A stretch of 64,000 bases of DNA from Streptomyces lavendofoliae (GCF_014649735.1 NZ_BMTP01000004.1:310001-374000); one strand, 5' to 3'. Numbered from the stretch's first letter, positions 25,776-35,237 are shown. The notes: generated from the letters alone by a model not told the origin. Program-made: numbers and translations.

Positions 25776-27974
25776 GTGGCAACGTTCCTCTACCGACTCG
25801 GCCGGTCCGCCTTCCGGCGCCGCCGGCTCGTGGCCCTGATATGGGTCGCGCTGCTGGCGCTCGCCGGGGCCGGAGCGGCCTCCGCGCCCGTCGCGACGTC
25901 CAGCTCCTTCTCCATACCGGGGACGGAGGCCCAGAAGGCCTTCGACCTCCTCGAAGAGCGCTTCCCGTCCGCCGGCGCCGACGGCGCCACCGCCCGGGTC
26001 GTCTTCAAGGCCCCCGACGGGCAGAAGATGACCGACCCGGCCCACAAGGCCGCGGTCGGCAAGGCCGTCGGCGAGCTGAAGAGCGGCTCCGACCAGGTCG
26101 CCGACGTCACCGACCCGTACACCGTCCAGGCGGTCTCCCGGGACGGCAGCACCGCCTACGTCCAGGTGTCCTACAAGGTCAACGGCATGGAGCTGACCGA
26201 CGCGACGCGCGAGGCGCTGAAGGAGACCGGCGAGGAGGCGCGCGCGGGCGGGCTCACCGTCGAGATCGGCGGCGACGCCCTCCAGACCGTCCCGGAGACC
26301 GGGGCGGGCGAGATCGTCGGTGTGGTGGTCGCGGGCATCGTCCTGGTCGTCACCTTCGGGTCGCTGGTCGCGGCCGGTCTGCCGCTGCTCACCGCGATCA
26401 TCGGTGTCGGCATCGGCGTCTCCACGATCACGGCACTGGCGTCCGTCCTGGACCTCGGCTCCACCACCTCCACCCTCGCGATGATGATCGGCCTCGCGGT
26501 CGGCATCGACTACGCGCTGTTCATCGTCTCCCGCTACCGCGCCGAGCTGGCCGAGGGCCGCGAGCGGGAGGAAGCGGCCGGACGGGCCGTCGGCACCGCC
26601 GGCTCCGCCGTCGTCTTCGCCGGTCTCACGGTGGTCATCGCCCTGGTCGGCCTGGCCGTCGTCAACATCCCGATGCTGACGAAGATGGGCTTCGCGGCGG
26701 CCGGCACGGTCCTGATCGCCGTCCTGATCGCCCTCACCCTCATCCCCGCGCTGCTCGGGTTCGCCGGAAAGCGCGTGGTGGGCCGCAAGGCCCGCAAGGC
26801 GGCCGAGGCGGCCGAGGCCGCGGAGGCCGCCGGAGGCGCGCCCGCCGGCGCCAGGCCCAACCTGGGCACCCGCTGGGCCCGCTTCGTGCTGCGCCGCCCG
26901 GTCGCCGTGCTGCTCGTCGGCGTCATCGGCCTCGGCACCATCGCCGTACCGGCCGCCTCGCTGGAGATGGGCCTGCCCGACGACGGCGCCCAGCCCACCT
27001 CCACCACCCAGCGCCGCGCCTACGACCTGCTCTCGGACGGCTTCGGGCCCGGCTCCAACGGGCCGCTGATGGTCGTCGTCGACGGCGACAAGGCCGCCGC
27101 GGACCGTACCGTCACCGACATCAAGGGACTGGAGGGGGTCGCCGCCGTCACCCCGCCCACGCCCAACGAGGCGGGCGACACGTCGATCATCACCGTCGTG
27201 CCGAAGGACCGCCCCTCCTCCGTCGAGACGGAGGACCTGGTCCACTCGATCCGGGACACCACCGGCGACGACGTGCTGGTCACCGGCGCGACCGCGATGA
27301 ACATCGACTTCTCGCAGAAGATGAACGACGCCCTGCTGCCCTACCTGGCGCTCGTCGTCGGCCTGGCCTTCGTGCTGCTGATGGTGGTCTTCCGGTCGGT
27401 GCTGGTGCCGCTCAAGGCCGCGCTCGGCTTCCTGCTGTCGGTGGTCGCCGCCCTCGGCGCGGTCGTGGCCGTCTTCCAGTGGGGCTGGCTCGGCTCGCTC
27501 TTCGGGGTGGAGCAGACCGGCCCGATCATGAGCATGATGCCGATCTTCATGGTGGGCGTCGTCTTCGGCCTGGCGATGGACTACGAGGTCTTCCTCGTCA
27601 CCCGGATGCGTGAGGCGTACGTCCACGGGGAGCGGCCCGGCGAGGCGATCGTGACCGGCTTCCGGCACGGGGCGCGAGTCGTCACCGCCGCCGCCGTCAT
27701 CATGATCGCCGTCTTCGCGGGCTTCATCGGCTCCAGCGAGCAGATGGTCAAGATGATCGGCTTCGGCCTCGCGGTCGCGGTCTTCTTCGACGCGTTCGTG
27801 GTCCGCATGGCGATCGTCCCGGCGGTCCTCGCCCTGCTCGGCCGCCGGGCCTGGTGGCTGCCGCGCCGGCTCGACCGCGTCCTGCCGAACGTGGACGTCG
27901 AGGGCGAGGGCCTGCGCGAGGAACCGGCGGCCGGCGAGCCCGAGGACGGCGAGCGGGAACTCGTACGCGCCTGA
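25776..27974 (+). CDS. MMPL family RND transporter
   Basis: This 732-residue exporter has two repeats, each with an N-terminal helix, an extracytoplasmic domain and five or six clustered helices, giving ~12 transmembrane segments. The conserved GLAVGIDYALFIVSRYR and GLAMDYEVFLVTRMREAY motifs carry the proton-relay Asp-Tyr pair of MMPL proteins. In actinomycetes such proteins export lipids, siderophores or antibiotics using the proton gradient. Control by TetR suggests inducible efflux. GTG 25776 follows GGGAGA; an ATG 36 nt earlier has no ribosome-binding site. Confidence 0.9.
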   Translation: MATFLYRLGRSAFRRRRLVALIWVALLALAGAGAASAPVATSSSFSIPGTEAQKAFDLLEERFPSAGADGATARVVFKAPDGQKMTDPAHKAAVGKAVGELKSGSDQVADVTDPYTVQAVSRDGSTAYVQVSYKVNGMELTDATREALKETGEEARAGGLTVEIGGDALQTVPETGAGEIVGVVVAGIVLVVTFGSLVAAGLPLLTAIIGVGIGVSTITALASVLDLGSTTSTLAMMIGLAVGIDYALFIVSRYRAELAEGREREEAAGRAVGTAGSAVVFAGLTVVIALVGLAVVNIPMLTKMGFAAAGTVLIAVLIALTLIPALLGFAGKRVVGRKARKAAEAAEAAEAAGGAPAGARPNLGTRWARFVLRRPVAVLLVGVIGLGTIAVPAASLEMGLPDDGAQPTSTTQRRAYDLLSDGFGPGSNGPLMVVVDGDKAAADRTVTDIKGLEGVAAVTPPTPNEAGDTSIITVVPKDRPSSVETEDLVHSIRDTTGDDVLVTGATAMNIDFSQKMNDALLPYLALVVGLAFVLLMVVFRSVLVPLKAALGFLLSVVAALGAVVAVFQWGWLGSLFGVEQTGPIMSMMPIFMVGVVFGLAMDYEVFLVTRMREAYVHGERPGEAIVTGFRHGARVVTAAAVIMIAVFAGFIGSSEQMVKMIGFGLAVAVFFDAFVVRMAIVPAVLALLGRRAWWLPRRLDRVLPNVDVEGEGLREEPAAGEPEDGERELVRA

Positions 27975-27983
27975 CACCGGTCC

Positions 27984-28018
27984 CCGGGGCGGTCTCCCGA
28001 GCGGAGGGGCCGCCCCGG
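27984..28018. terminator. Hairpin between MMPL and ssgA-like genes
   Basis: CCGGGGCGG (27984-27992) pairs with CCGCCCCGG (28010-28018) between convergent genes; the 17-nt loop contains a further small CTCC/GGAG pair. Confidence 0.55.
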
Positions 28019-28097
28019 TCACGCGCCCGGACCGCGGTGGGGACGGCGGGCGGGCGCGTACGTCACGCCGCCGCCGCGTGGTGCCGTGCCCCGGGTC

Positions 28098-28466
28098 CTA
28101 CCGGGTGACGGTCGACGCGGTGGCGGCGTACGTACGCCGCAGGAAGCGCAGCAGCGCGGAGGAGTCGAACTGCACCACGGCCACGCCGTCCGGCGCGTGG
28201 AACTCCACGATCGTCTGGACCCGGCCGCACGGCCAGATCCCGATCTCACCGCCGCGGGCCGGTGCGCGCAGCCCGGACTCCAGCAGGGTGCGCGGGAAGC
28301 TCCACTCGGTGCCGCCCGGGAAGCTCAGCCGTACGGTGGCGGGCCCGGCGTCCGGTCCGGCGGCCGGTTCGTAGCGCACCGCGACGGGGACGGGGCGGGA
28401 GAGGGGGCCGTCGGTCACGATCAGCGCTTTGGTGTGGACTATGACACCTTCCTCGGCGGGGTACAT
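28098..28466 (-). CDS. ssgE: SsgA-like sporulation/cell-division protein, probably SsgE
   Basis: This 122-residue SsgA-like protein has SRPVPVAVRYEPA near the start, VRLSFPGGTEWSFPRTLLESGL in the middle and a RFLRRTYA segment near the C-terminus, matching the family layout. SsgA-like proteins occur only in morphologically complex actinomycetes and steer septum placement, peptidoglycan maintenance and autolytic spore separation; SsgE has been linked to correct spore separation. Assignment to SsgE rests on remembered synteny with pmt and PBP genes (SCO3158 region), not on a specific motif. The start ATG 28466 has GAGGAG 8 nt upstream. Confidence 0.78.
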   Translation of the reverse strand: MYPAEEGVIVHTKALIVTDGPLSRPVPVAVRYEPAAGPDAGPATVRLSFPGGTEWSFPRTLLESGLRAPARGGEIGIWPCGRVQTIVEFHAPDGVAVVQFDSSALLRFLRRTYAATASTVTR

Positions 28467-28555
28467 GGGCCGACTCCTCACACTCGCCTCGTTTGTCTCT
28501 AATGTCCCACCATTCCGTGGTGTGCGCCCGCCCCGCTTCTGTGATGCGGACGCTC

Positions 28556-28572
28556 TTGCAAGTCGTTCGCAA
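28556..28572. promoter_or_regulatory. Nur-like nickel box (TTGCAA-N5-TCGCAA)
   Basis: The sequence fits the Streptomyces Nur (nickel-responsive Fur family) consensus tTGCaa-N5-ttGCAA with one mismatch. It lies 54 bp before the cbiM start and its left half could serve as a -35 element (TTGCAA with CATCAT 18 nt later). Binding there would repress the importer when nickel is plentiful. Confidence 0.55.
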
Positions 28573-28625
28573 AAGGACCCATCATCAGAGCCGTTCCTGT
28601 CCGCCTGTCCGAAAGCGGTCCACGC

Positions 28626-29702
28626 ATGCATGTCCCCGACGGATTCATCGACGCACCCGTCTCCGCGGCTGCCGGTCTCGCCGCCGCCGGTGCCGTCGCG
28701 GCAAGCCTGCGCGGGGCCAGGAGGGAACTGGACGACCGGACCGCGCCGCTCGCCGGCCTGGTCGCCGCGTTCATCTTCGCGGTGCAGATGCTGAACTTCC
28801 CGGTAGCCGCCGGGACCAGCGGGCACCTGCTCGGCGGCGCGCTCGCCGCGATACTCGTCGGCCCCTGGACGGGGGTGCTGTGCATCGCGGTCGTCCTGCT
28901 GATGCAGGGCGTGCTGTTCGCCGACGGCGGGCTCACCGCGCTCGGCGTCAACATCACCGTCATGGGCGTGGTCACCGTCCTCGTCGCGTACGGGCTCTTC
29001 CGCGGCCTGGTCAAGGTCCTGCCGCGCTCCCGCCGGTCGGTGACCGTCGCCTCGTTCGTCGCCTCGCTGGTGTCCGTACCGGCCGCCGCCGCCGCGTTCA
29101 CCGCGCTGTACGCGATCGGCGGCACCACCGACGTGCCCGTCACCAAGGTCCTCACCGCCATGGTCGGCGTGCACGTCCTGATCGGCCTCGGCGAGGCGGT
29201 GATCACCACGGCGACCGTCGGTGCCGTCGTCGCCGTACGCCCCGACCTGGTGTACGGGGCCCGCGGCCTGTCCGCGCCGCTGAAGCTGCGGGTGGGCGGC
29301 AAGCTGGTGGACGCCGTGCCGGTGCCGGCCCCCGCGGTGCCCGCGGCCCGGTCCACCAGGACGGTGTGGATCGCCGGCCTGGCCACCGCCCTGGTGCTGG
29401 CCGGCTTCGTCTCCTTCTACGCCTCCGCCAGCCCCGACGGCCTGGAGAAGGTCGCCGCCGACCAGGGCATCGACCGCAGGGCGCAGGAGCACGCCGCCGC
29501 CGACTCGCCGTTCGCCGACTACGGCGTCAGCGGCCTCACCGACGCCCGCCTGTCCGGGGGGCTGGCGGGCACCCTCGGCGTCGGCGCGACGGTCGTGGCG
29601 GGCACCGCCGTCTTCTGGGCCGTCCGCCGCCGCCGCGAGGACGCCCGTACCCGCCAGGACGCCGCCACCCGTGCCGACGGCCGTACCCAGGAGAACGTCT
29701 GA
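28626..29702 (+). CDS. cbiM: ECF-type cobalt/nickel transporter, fused CbiM-CbiN (NikMN)
   Basis: This 358-residue substrate-binding component of a group I ECF metal importer begins MHVPDGFID, whose N-terminal Met-His directly coordinates Co2+ or Ni2+ and must be exposed, so the start is certain. Residues 1-~215 give seven helices of CbiM. A transmembrane helix with the PDGLEKVA motif follows and represents CbiN fused to its C-terminus, with a last helix near 310-335. cbiQ and cbiO follow at once. The Nur-like box upstream favours nickel; no cobalamin riboswitch is visible. Confidence 0.92.
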   Translation: MHVPDGFIDAPVSAAAGLAAAGAVAASLRGARRELDDRTAPLAGLVAAFIFAVQMLNFPVAAGTSGHLLGGALAAILVGPWTGVLCIAVVLLMQGVLFADGGLTALGVNITVMGVVTVLVAYGLFRGLVKVLPRSRRSVTVASFVASLVSVPAAAAAFTALYAIGGTTDVPVTKVLTAMVGVHVLIGLGEAVITTATVGAVVAVRPDLVYGARGLSAPLKLRVGGKLVDAVPVPAPAVPAARSTRTVWIAGLATALVLAGFVSFYASASPDGLEKVAADQGIDRRAQEHAAADSPFADYGVSGLTDARLSGGLAGTLGVGATVVAGTAVFWAVRRRREDARTRQDAATRADGRTQENV

Positions 29703-29703
29703 C

Positions 29704-30465
29704 GTGGGCGCCGGCCACGCGCACCGGCTCTACCGGCACGGGCACTCGCCCGTGCACCGGATGCCGCCGCACTGCAAGCTCGCCGCCGTCCTCGGCTTCG
29801 TCGTGGTCGTCGTCTCCACGCCCCGGGAGGCGGTGTGGGCCTTCGCGGCCTACGCCGTGCTGCTCGGCGCGGTCGCGACGGCCGCCCGGGTCCCGCCCGG
29901 GTTCCTGCTGCGGCGCCTGGTGATCGAGGTGCCGTTCGTCGCGTTCGCGTTCCTGATGCCGTTCGTCGTACCCGGCGAGCAGACGCGGCTGCTCGGCGTC
30001 AGCGTCTCCGTACCGGGCCTGTGGGGCGCCTGGAACGTGCTCGCCAAGGGCACCCTGGGCGTCGCCGCCTCGGTGCTCCTGGCCGCCACCACCGACCTGC
30101 GCGCGCTGCTGCTCGGCCTCCAGCGGCTGAGGCTGCCGCCCCTCCTCGTCCAGATCGCCTCCTTCATGATCCGGTACGGCGACGTCATCACCGACGAGAT
30201 GCGGCGCATGTCCATCGCCCGGCGCTCGCGCGGCTTCGAGGCCAGGGGCGTCCGCCACTGGGGGGTGCTCGCCAAGACGGCGGGCGCCCTGTTCATCCGC
30301 TCCTACGAACGCGGCGAACGCGTCCACCTGGCGATGGTGAGCCGCGGTTACGCCGGCTCCATGCCCCTCATCGAGGAGGCGCCCGCCTCCCGGGCGCAGT
30401 GGTCCTCGGCCGCCGCCCTCCCCCTCACGGCCCTGGCCATCTGTCTGCTGGGATGGACGCTATGA
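29704..30465 (+). CDS. cbiQ: ECF transporter transmembrane protein CbiQ/NikQ
   Basis: This 253-residue T-component couples ATP hydrolysis to metal uptake by CbiMN. It has four to six membrane helices and the cytoplasmic coupling motif RRMSIARRSRGFEARG, the Ala-Arg-Gly type signature of EcfT proteins. GTG 29704 begins one nt after the cbiM stop, with GGAGAAC in the end of cbiM. Its stop overlaps cbiO. Confidence 0.92.
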   Translation: MGAGHAHRLYRHGHSPVHRMPPHCKLAAVLGFVVVVVSTPREAVWAFAAYAVLLGAVATAARVPPGFLLRRLVIEVPFVAFAFLMPFVVPGEQTRLLGVSVSVPGLWGAWNVLAKGTLGVAASVLLAATTDLRALLLGLQRLRLPPLLVQIASFMIRYGDVITDEMRRMSIARRSRGFEARGVRHWGVLAKTAGALFIRSYERGERVHLAMVSRGYAGSMPLIEEAPASRAQWSSAAALPLTALAICLLGWTL

Positions 30466-31223
30466 GTCTCAACTTCGTGCCGTCGCTGGACGTCCGCGGC
30501 CTCGCGTACGCCTACCCCGACGGCCACCAGGCGCTCTTCGGCGTCGACCTCACCGTCGAGCGCGGCGAGCGGGTCGCCCTCCTGGGCCCCAACGGCGCCG
30601 GCAAGACCACCCTGGTGCTCCACCTCAACGGCATCCTCACCGGCGGCGCCGGGACGGTGACCGTCGCCGGACTGCCCGTCGCCAAGGCCCACCTCGCGGA
30701 GATCCGCCGCCGGGTCGGCATCGTCTTCCAGGACCCCGACGACCAGTTGTTCATGCCGACCGTCCGGGAGGACGTCGCCTTCGGCCCGGCGGCGGCCGGA
30801 CTGCGCGGCCCCGAACTGGAGGCGGTCGTGCGCAAGGCCCTCGCCCGGGTCGGCATGGAGGAGTACGCCGACCGGCCCCCGCACCACCTGTCCTTCGGCC
30901 AGCGGCGGCGGGTCGCGGTGGCGACCGTCCTCGCCATGGAGCCGGAGATCCTCGTGCTCGACGAGCCGTCCTCCAACCTGGACCCCGCCTCCCGCCGCGA
31001 ACTCGCCGACATCCTCCGCTCCCTGGACGTCACCGTCCTGATGGTCACCCACGACCTGCCCTACGCGCTGGAGCTGTGCGGCCGCGCGGTGGTGCTCAGC
31101 GACGGCGTCATCGCGGCCGACGGCCCGACCGGCGCCCTGCTCGCCGACGAGGACCTGATGCGCCGGCACCGCCTGGAGCTTCCCTTCGGCTTCGACCCCA
31201 CCCGGAAGCCGGCCACCCGCTAG
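30462..31223 (+). CDS. cbiO: ECF transporter ATPase CbiO/NikO
   Basis: This 253-residue ABC ATPase energises the CbiMNQ metal importer. It has Walker A GPNGAGKTT (residues ~40-48), a Q-loop in VFQDPDDQLF that is typical of ECF ATPases, signature LSFGQRRR, Walker B ILVLDEPSSNLD and the switch His in VTHDL. The ATG at 30462 overlaps the cbiQ stop; an earlier in-frame ATG at 30453 would add three residues. Only one ATPase is encoded, so it should act as a homodimer. Confidence 0.92.
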   Translation: MSLNFVPSLDVRGLAYAYPDGHQALFGVDLTVERGERVALLGPNGAGKTTLVLHLNGILTGGAGTVTVAGLPVAKAHLAEIRRRVGIVFQDPDDQLFMPTVREDVAFGPAAAGLRGPELEAVVRKALARVGMEEYADRPPHHLSFGQRRRVAVATVLAMEPEILVLDEPSSNLDPASRRELADILRSLDVTVLMVTHDLPYALELCGRAVVLSDGVIAADGPTGALLADEDLMRRHRLELPFGFDPTRKPATR

Positions 31224-31268
31224 CGCGTTGCACCATGGGGTGAAGGAACGCGAGAGGAGCGTGGGAGC

Positions 31269-32438
31269 GTGGACGAGCAGGCCGTCCGGGGCACGGTGCA
31301 GGCGGGTTTCGAACCGGTCAGGGACGCGTTCGTCCGCAACTTCCGGCAGCGGGGCGAGCGCGGGGCCGCCGTCGCCGTCTACCGCGACGGCCGCAAGGTC
31401 GTCGACCTGTGGGCGGGCACGCGGGACGTCGACGGGACCGCCCCGTGGGCCGTGGACACCGCCCAGGTCGTCCGCTCGGCCACCAAGGGCGTCGCCGCCG
31501 CCGTACCGCTGCTGCTGCACCAGCGCGGGCAGCTCGACCTGGACGCCCCGGTCGGCACGTACTGGCCGGAGTTCAAGGCGGCGGGCAAGGAGCGGGCGCT
31601 GGTGCGCCACCTGCTGTCGCACCAGGCGGGAGTCCCGGCCCTGGACCGGCCGCTGACCCCGGCGGAGGCGGCCGACCTGCCGGTCGCGTCCGACGCGGTC
31701 GCCGCGCAGGCGCCCGCGTGGGAGCCGGGCACCGACCACGGCTACCACCCGCACACGTACGGCTTCCTGCTCGGCGCGCTGGTCCGGCGGGTCACCGGCC
31801 GGACCCTGGGCCGCTGGGTCGCCGAGGAGATCGCCCGCCCGCTGGGCCTCGACCTGTGGATCGGGCTCCCCGAGGACGAGGCCCACCGGGCCGGCCGCAT
31901 CGGCCCGGTCGAGGAGCCCGCGGCCGGCGGCGCGCCGAAGCTGCGCCCCAAGCGCTCGGTCGCCGACGCGTACGCCGACCCGTCCTCGCTCACCCGGCGC
32001 GCCTTCGGCGCCGTCGTCCCCGCCCCGGACGAGAACGACCCGGCCCACCGCGCCGCCGAACTCCCCGCCTCCGGGGGCGTCTCCACCGCCCGCGCCCTCG
32101 CCCGCTTCTACGCGGCGACGCTCGGCCCCGTGGACGGCCACCGCCTCTTCGCCCCGGCGACCCTCGCCATGGCCCGCACCGAGGAGTCCGCCGGCCCCGA
32201 CCGGGTCCTGGTGGTCTCCACCCGCTTCGGCCTCGGCTACATGCTCCACGGCCCCGCGTCGCCGCTGCTGGGCCCCGGCTCCTTCGGCCACCCCGGGCGC
32301 GGCGGCTGCCTGGGCTTCGCCGATCCGGAGTCGGGCATCGCGCTCGGCTACGTCACCAACGGGATGCGCAAGGGCGTCACGGCGGACCCCAGAGCCCAGG
32401 CCCTGGTGCGGGCGGTAAGGGAGGCCATCGGCGCGTAG
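31269..32438 (+). CDS. Serine hydrolase, class C beta-lactamase-related
   Basis: This 389-residue serine hydrolase of the beta-lactamase/EstB superfamily has the catalytic Ser70-x-x-Lys73 (SATK) and a HTYG-type second motif containing the catalytic Tyr (YHPHTYG). No signal peptide is seen, so it is probably a cytoplasmic esterase or peptidase rather than a true beta-lactamase. GTG 31269 has GAGAGGAGCGTGGGAGC upstream. It starts 45 nt after cbiO in the same direction, but nothing links it to metal uptake. Confidence 0.87.
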   Translation: MDEQAVRGTVQAGFEPVRDAFVRNFRQRGERGAAVAVYRDGRKVVDLWAGTRDVDGTAPWAVDTAQVVRSATKGVAAAVPLLLHQRGQLDLDAPVGTYWPEFKAAGKERALVRHLLSHQAGVPALDRPLTPAEAADLPVASDAVAAQAPAWEPGTDHGYHPHTYGFLLGALVRRVTGRTLGRWVAEEIARPLGLDLWIGLPEDEAHRAGRIGPVEEPAAGGAPKLRPKRSVADAYADPSSLTRRAFGAVVPAPDENDPAHRAAELPASGGVSTARALARFYAATLGPVDGHRLFAPATLAMARTEESAGPDRVLVVSTRFGLGYMLHGPASPLLGPGSFGHPGRGGCLGFADPESGIALGYVTNGMRKGVTADPRAQALVRAVREAIGA

Positions 32439-32671
32439 GGCCGCGCACGGACCGCGCAGGGGCCGTGCGCGCACCGGGCGGGACGGCCGGGCCGCGAGCG
32501 GGCGTGCGCGCGCCCCGCGAGGACCCGGCTCAGGCCGTGCGGGGCGCGCTGTGCGAAAGGTTTTCGGCGGGCAGCCGGCGGAGACGGCCCGGGGGCCGGA
32601 CCGCCGGAGGATGGGGATCCGGCCCCTACGATGGCAGTGGGGCCGGGGCCGTTCCATGGGGAGAACTGCGT

Positions 32672-33505
32672 ATGGACTGCGGAGGGGCCATGCCGTACCT
32701 GGGCAAGGACGACTACGAGCGGATGCTCGGTCTCGCCGTCGGCGTCCTGGAGAGCCGACAGCCCGAGACCGTCTGGCAGTTGGTGGCCCACGAGCTCCTG
32801 CGCGCCCTCGACGGCACCGTGCTGCTCATGAAGGACGAGGAGTGGACGCCCTCCAGCGGCACGGTCGACGCGTGGCTGCGGGACGCCCCCGCGCCCGTCG
32901 AACCGGTGGGCCGGACGGCGGGGTTCGTCAGGTCGGGCTACCCGTTCGCGACCCACTACGGCATCCACACCGACCGGGAGCCCCGCACCGCCGCGCAGCT
33001 CGTCGGGGACCACGCCTGGCGGAACAGCGAGACGGCGAGCGCCCTGCGCGAGTCCTACGGCACCCGCCACATGCTGGGCCTGCCGCTCCCCGACCGCGAC
33101 GGCGCCGTCCGCGGCTTCATCGTCCACCGCGCCGGGCCCGACTTCGACGCCCAGGACCTCCTGTACGCCGCCCGCGTCCAGCCCCTCCTGTCCGCCGCCG
33201 CGGCCCAGTGCCGGCTGCTGGCCCGCCGCCGTCCCGCCGGCGTCCCGGCACCACCGCCCGGCGCCCCGGACGCGGCGGGCCTGACACCGCGCGAGACGGC
33301 CGTCCTGCTGACCCTCGCCGAGGGGCTCCCCGCCACCGCCATGGCCCGCCGCCTCGGGGTGTCGGTACGCACGGTGCACAAGCACCTCCAGAACCTCTAC
33401 CGCAAGCTGCACACCGCCGACCGCCTCGGCACGGTCCTGCGCGCCCAGGAACTCGGCCTGCTGCCGCGATCCCAACCCCCGGCCGCCGCCACGCCCTCCC
33501 GCTGA
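32672..33505 (+). CDS. LuxR-type transcriptional regulator
   Basis: This 277-residue protein ends in a LuxR/FixJ helix-turn-helix (LTPRETAVLLTLAEGLPATAMARRLGVSVRTVHKHLQNLYRKL split over residues ~208-250). The N-terminal ~180 residues look like a GAF-type sensor (HMLGLPLPDRDGAVRGFIVHR) and not a phosphorylated receiver. The ligand and target genes are unknown. GGGAGAACTGCGT before ATG 32672 fixes the start. It is convergent with the PBP gene across 67 nt. Confidence 0.85.
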   Translation: MDCGGAMPYLGKDDYERMLGLAVGVLESRQPETVWQLVAHELLRALDGTVLLMKDEEWTPSSGTVDAWLRDAPAPVEPVGRTAGFVRSGYPFATHYGIHTDREPRTAAQLVGDHAWRNSETASALRESYGTRHMLGLPLPDRDGAVRGFIVHRAGPDFDAQDLLYAARVQPLLSAAAAQCRLLARRRPAGVPAPPPGAPDAAGLTPRETAVLLTLAEGLPATAMARRLGVSVRTVHKHLQNLYRKLHTADRLGTVLRAQELGLLPRSQPPAAATPSR

Positions 33506-33572
33506 GCCACCGGCCGGCCCGCCACGCTCGTGGCCCGCGCGTCGGCGGCGGGTGTGCGGGCCACCGCGTGGG

Positions 33573-35213
33573 TCACCGGGCCCGGAGCACCGAGGCGACG
33601 AGGGGGCCGGCCGCGTCCCCGCCGTGGCCGCCCGACTGGACGACCGCGGCGGCCGCCAGGTCGTCGGCGAATCCGGCGAACCAGCTGTTGGAGTCGGCCT
33701 GCCCGCCGACCTCGGCCGACCCGGTCTTGGCGCCCTTGTCGCCGCCGACCCCGGCCATCGCCGAGGCGCCCGTGCCGCTGGTCGCGGTCGCCCGCATCAT
33801 GTCGCGCAGCTGCTGGGCGGCGGAGGGTTCCAGAGGCCGGGAGGCGGTGGCGATCGGGCGGTCGTCCAGGTCGCGCGGGACGATGACCGGCTGCTTGAAG
33901 GAGCCGTGCTTCGCGGTCGCGGTGATGGAGGCGACGTCGAGGGCGTTCATCTGGACGGTGCCCTGCCCGATGTACTGGGCCGCCGCCTCGCCGCCGGTCT
34001 CCGCGGGCACGGCGCCGTCCCAGGTGGACACGCCCGTCTGCCAGTCGAGGCCGATGCCGAAGACGTCGCGGGCCTCCTTGGCGAGCGCGGCGTCGTCCCC
34101 GACGTCGTCGATCAGCTTGATGAAGGCGGTGTTGCAGGAGCGCTTGAAGCTCTCCCGGAAGGTGCTGCCCTCGGGGAGGTCGAAGTGGTCCAGGTTGTGG
34201 AAGGTCCGGCTCTGGTACAGGACCTCCTCGGGGCACGGCGCCGGCCGGTCCGCGCCCACCAGGCCCCTCTCCAGCAGCATGGCCGCGGTCACGATCTTCA
34301 TTGTCGAGCCGGGTGCCTGCTGCCCCTGGAGCGCCGCGTCGAAGGCGTCCTTCCGGTTGTTGGCCACCGCCCGGATCTCGCCCGTGGACGGCTTCACGGC
34401 CACCACCGACGATTCGCCGTACCGTTTCACCGCCCGCTCGGCCGCCGCCTGGACGTCCGCGTCGAGCGTCGTGCGCAGCTTGCCCTCGACGCCCTTGTCG
34501 AGCGTGAGGAGCGTCCGGTCGGGCACGCCCCCGGCGGTGGAGTCGATCCACGTCTCGACGCCGGGCCGGCCGCCCGCCGCGGAGCCGTACCTCTCCCGCA
34601 GCTGCTCCAGGACGGACTTCAGCGACGGGTACTTCTCCGGCGTCAGTTCCACGCCGGCGTGGTCGACCGCCTTGACCGGCGGACGGGACGCCTCGCCGGT
34701 GCGGAGCACCGACTGCGCGGTCAGGGCCGGGTGGATCACCGACGGCGCCCAGTGCACCAGCGGCAGGCCGCTGGTGGCGCCCCGGACGACGGTCAGCTCC
34801 GAGGCGTACCTGAGGTGCTTCGACCGCCCCTCGTACGTCACCGTCGCGTCGACCGTGAACGGCACCTTCGGCCCGACCGGTGCGCCCGGCGTGATGACCG
34901 CCTTCGACACGTGGGCCCGGTCGCGGAAACCGGCGACGGCGGACGTCGCGGTGGTGGCGTCGTCGGTCAGCCCGCCCGCCGCCGTCTCGTCGCCCTTCGC
35001 CCACGCGGCCAGGAAGTCCTCCGCCGTTCGCCCGGTCTCCTCGGCGGTCACCGGCCCCGTACCGGCCTCGCGGGGCGCCGCGGCGGACCTGGTGGTGGCC
35101 TCTTGGTTCCCGCCCGTGATCCCGCTGTAGACGTTGTACGCCCCATAGCCCACGCCACCGGCCACGAGGGTGAACACCCCGCCTATGACGGCGACCTTCG
35201 CTCCACTGCGCAT
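33573..35213 (-). CDS. Penicillin-binding protein, transpeptidase with MecA_N-type domain
   Basis: This 546-residue class B-like PBP has a short cytoplasmic start and a transmembrane helix at ~7-28. An NTF2-like (MecA_N) domain follows at ~60-150, then a dimerisation region and the transpeptidase domain. The catalytic motifs are Ser303-x-x-Lys306 (STMK), SCN and Lys496-Thr-Gly. The MecA_N domain occurs in low-affinity PBPs and in Streptomyces sporulation PBPs. It cross-links peptidoglycan outside the membrane. A 20-bp perfect palindrome lies 25 bp upstream. Confidence 0.92.
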   Translation of the reverse strand: MRSGAKVAVIGGVFTLVAGGVGYGAYNVYSGITGGNQEATTRSAAAPREAGTGPVTAEETGRTAEDFLAAWAKGDETAAGGLTDDATTATSAVAGFRDRAHVSKAVITPGAPVGPKVPFTVDATVTYEGRSKHLRYASELTVVRGATSGLPLVHWAPSVIHPALTAQSVLRTGEASRPPVKAVDHAGVELTPEKYPSLKSVLEQLRERYGSAAGGRPGVETWIDSTAGGVPDRTLLTLDKGVEGKLRTTLDADVQAAAERAVKRYGESSVVAVKPSTGEIRAVANNRKDAFDAALQGQQAPGSTMKIVTAAMLLERGLVGADRPAPCPEEVLYQSRTFHNLDHFDLPEGSTFRESFKRSCNTAFIKLIDDVGDDAALAKEARDVFGIGLDWQTGVSTWDGAVPAETGGEAAAQYIGQGTVQMNALDVASITATAKHGSFKQPVIVPRDLDDRPIATASRPLEPSAAQQLRDMMRATATSGTGASAMAGVGGDKGAKTGSAEVGGQADSNSWFAGFADDLAAAAVVQSGGHGGDAAGPLVASVLRAR

Positions 35214-35237
35214 CGTGCGGTCCCCCTCCCCAGGAGC

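Noticed and set aside
28467..28625. Cobalamin riboswitch upstream of cbiM
   Set aside because: The 159-nt region is too short for the usual aptamer plus expression platform and shows no B12-box sequence; the Nur-like palindrome explains it better.
31269..32438. Antibiotic-resistance beta-lactamase
   Set aside because: SxxK and Tyr motifs are present but no signal peptide or KTG motif is evident. The EstB-like esterase/peptidase group fits better.
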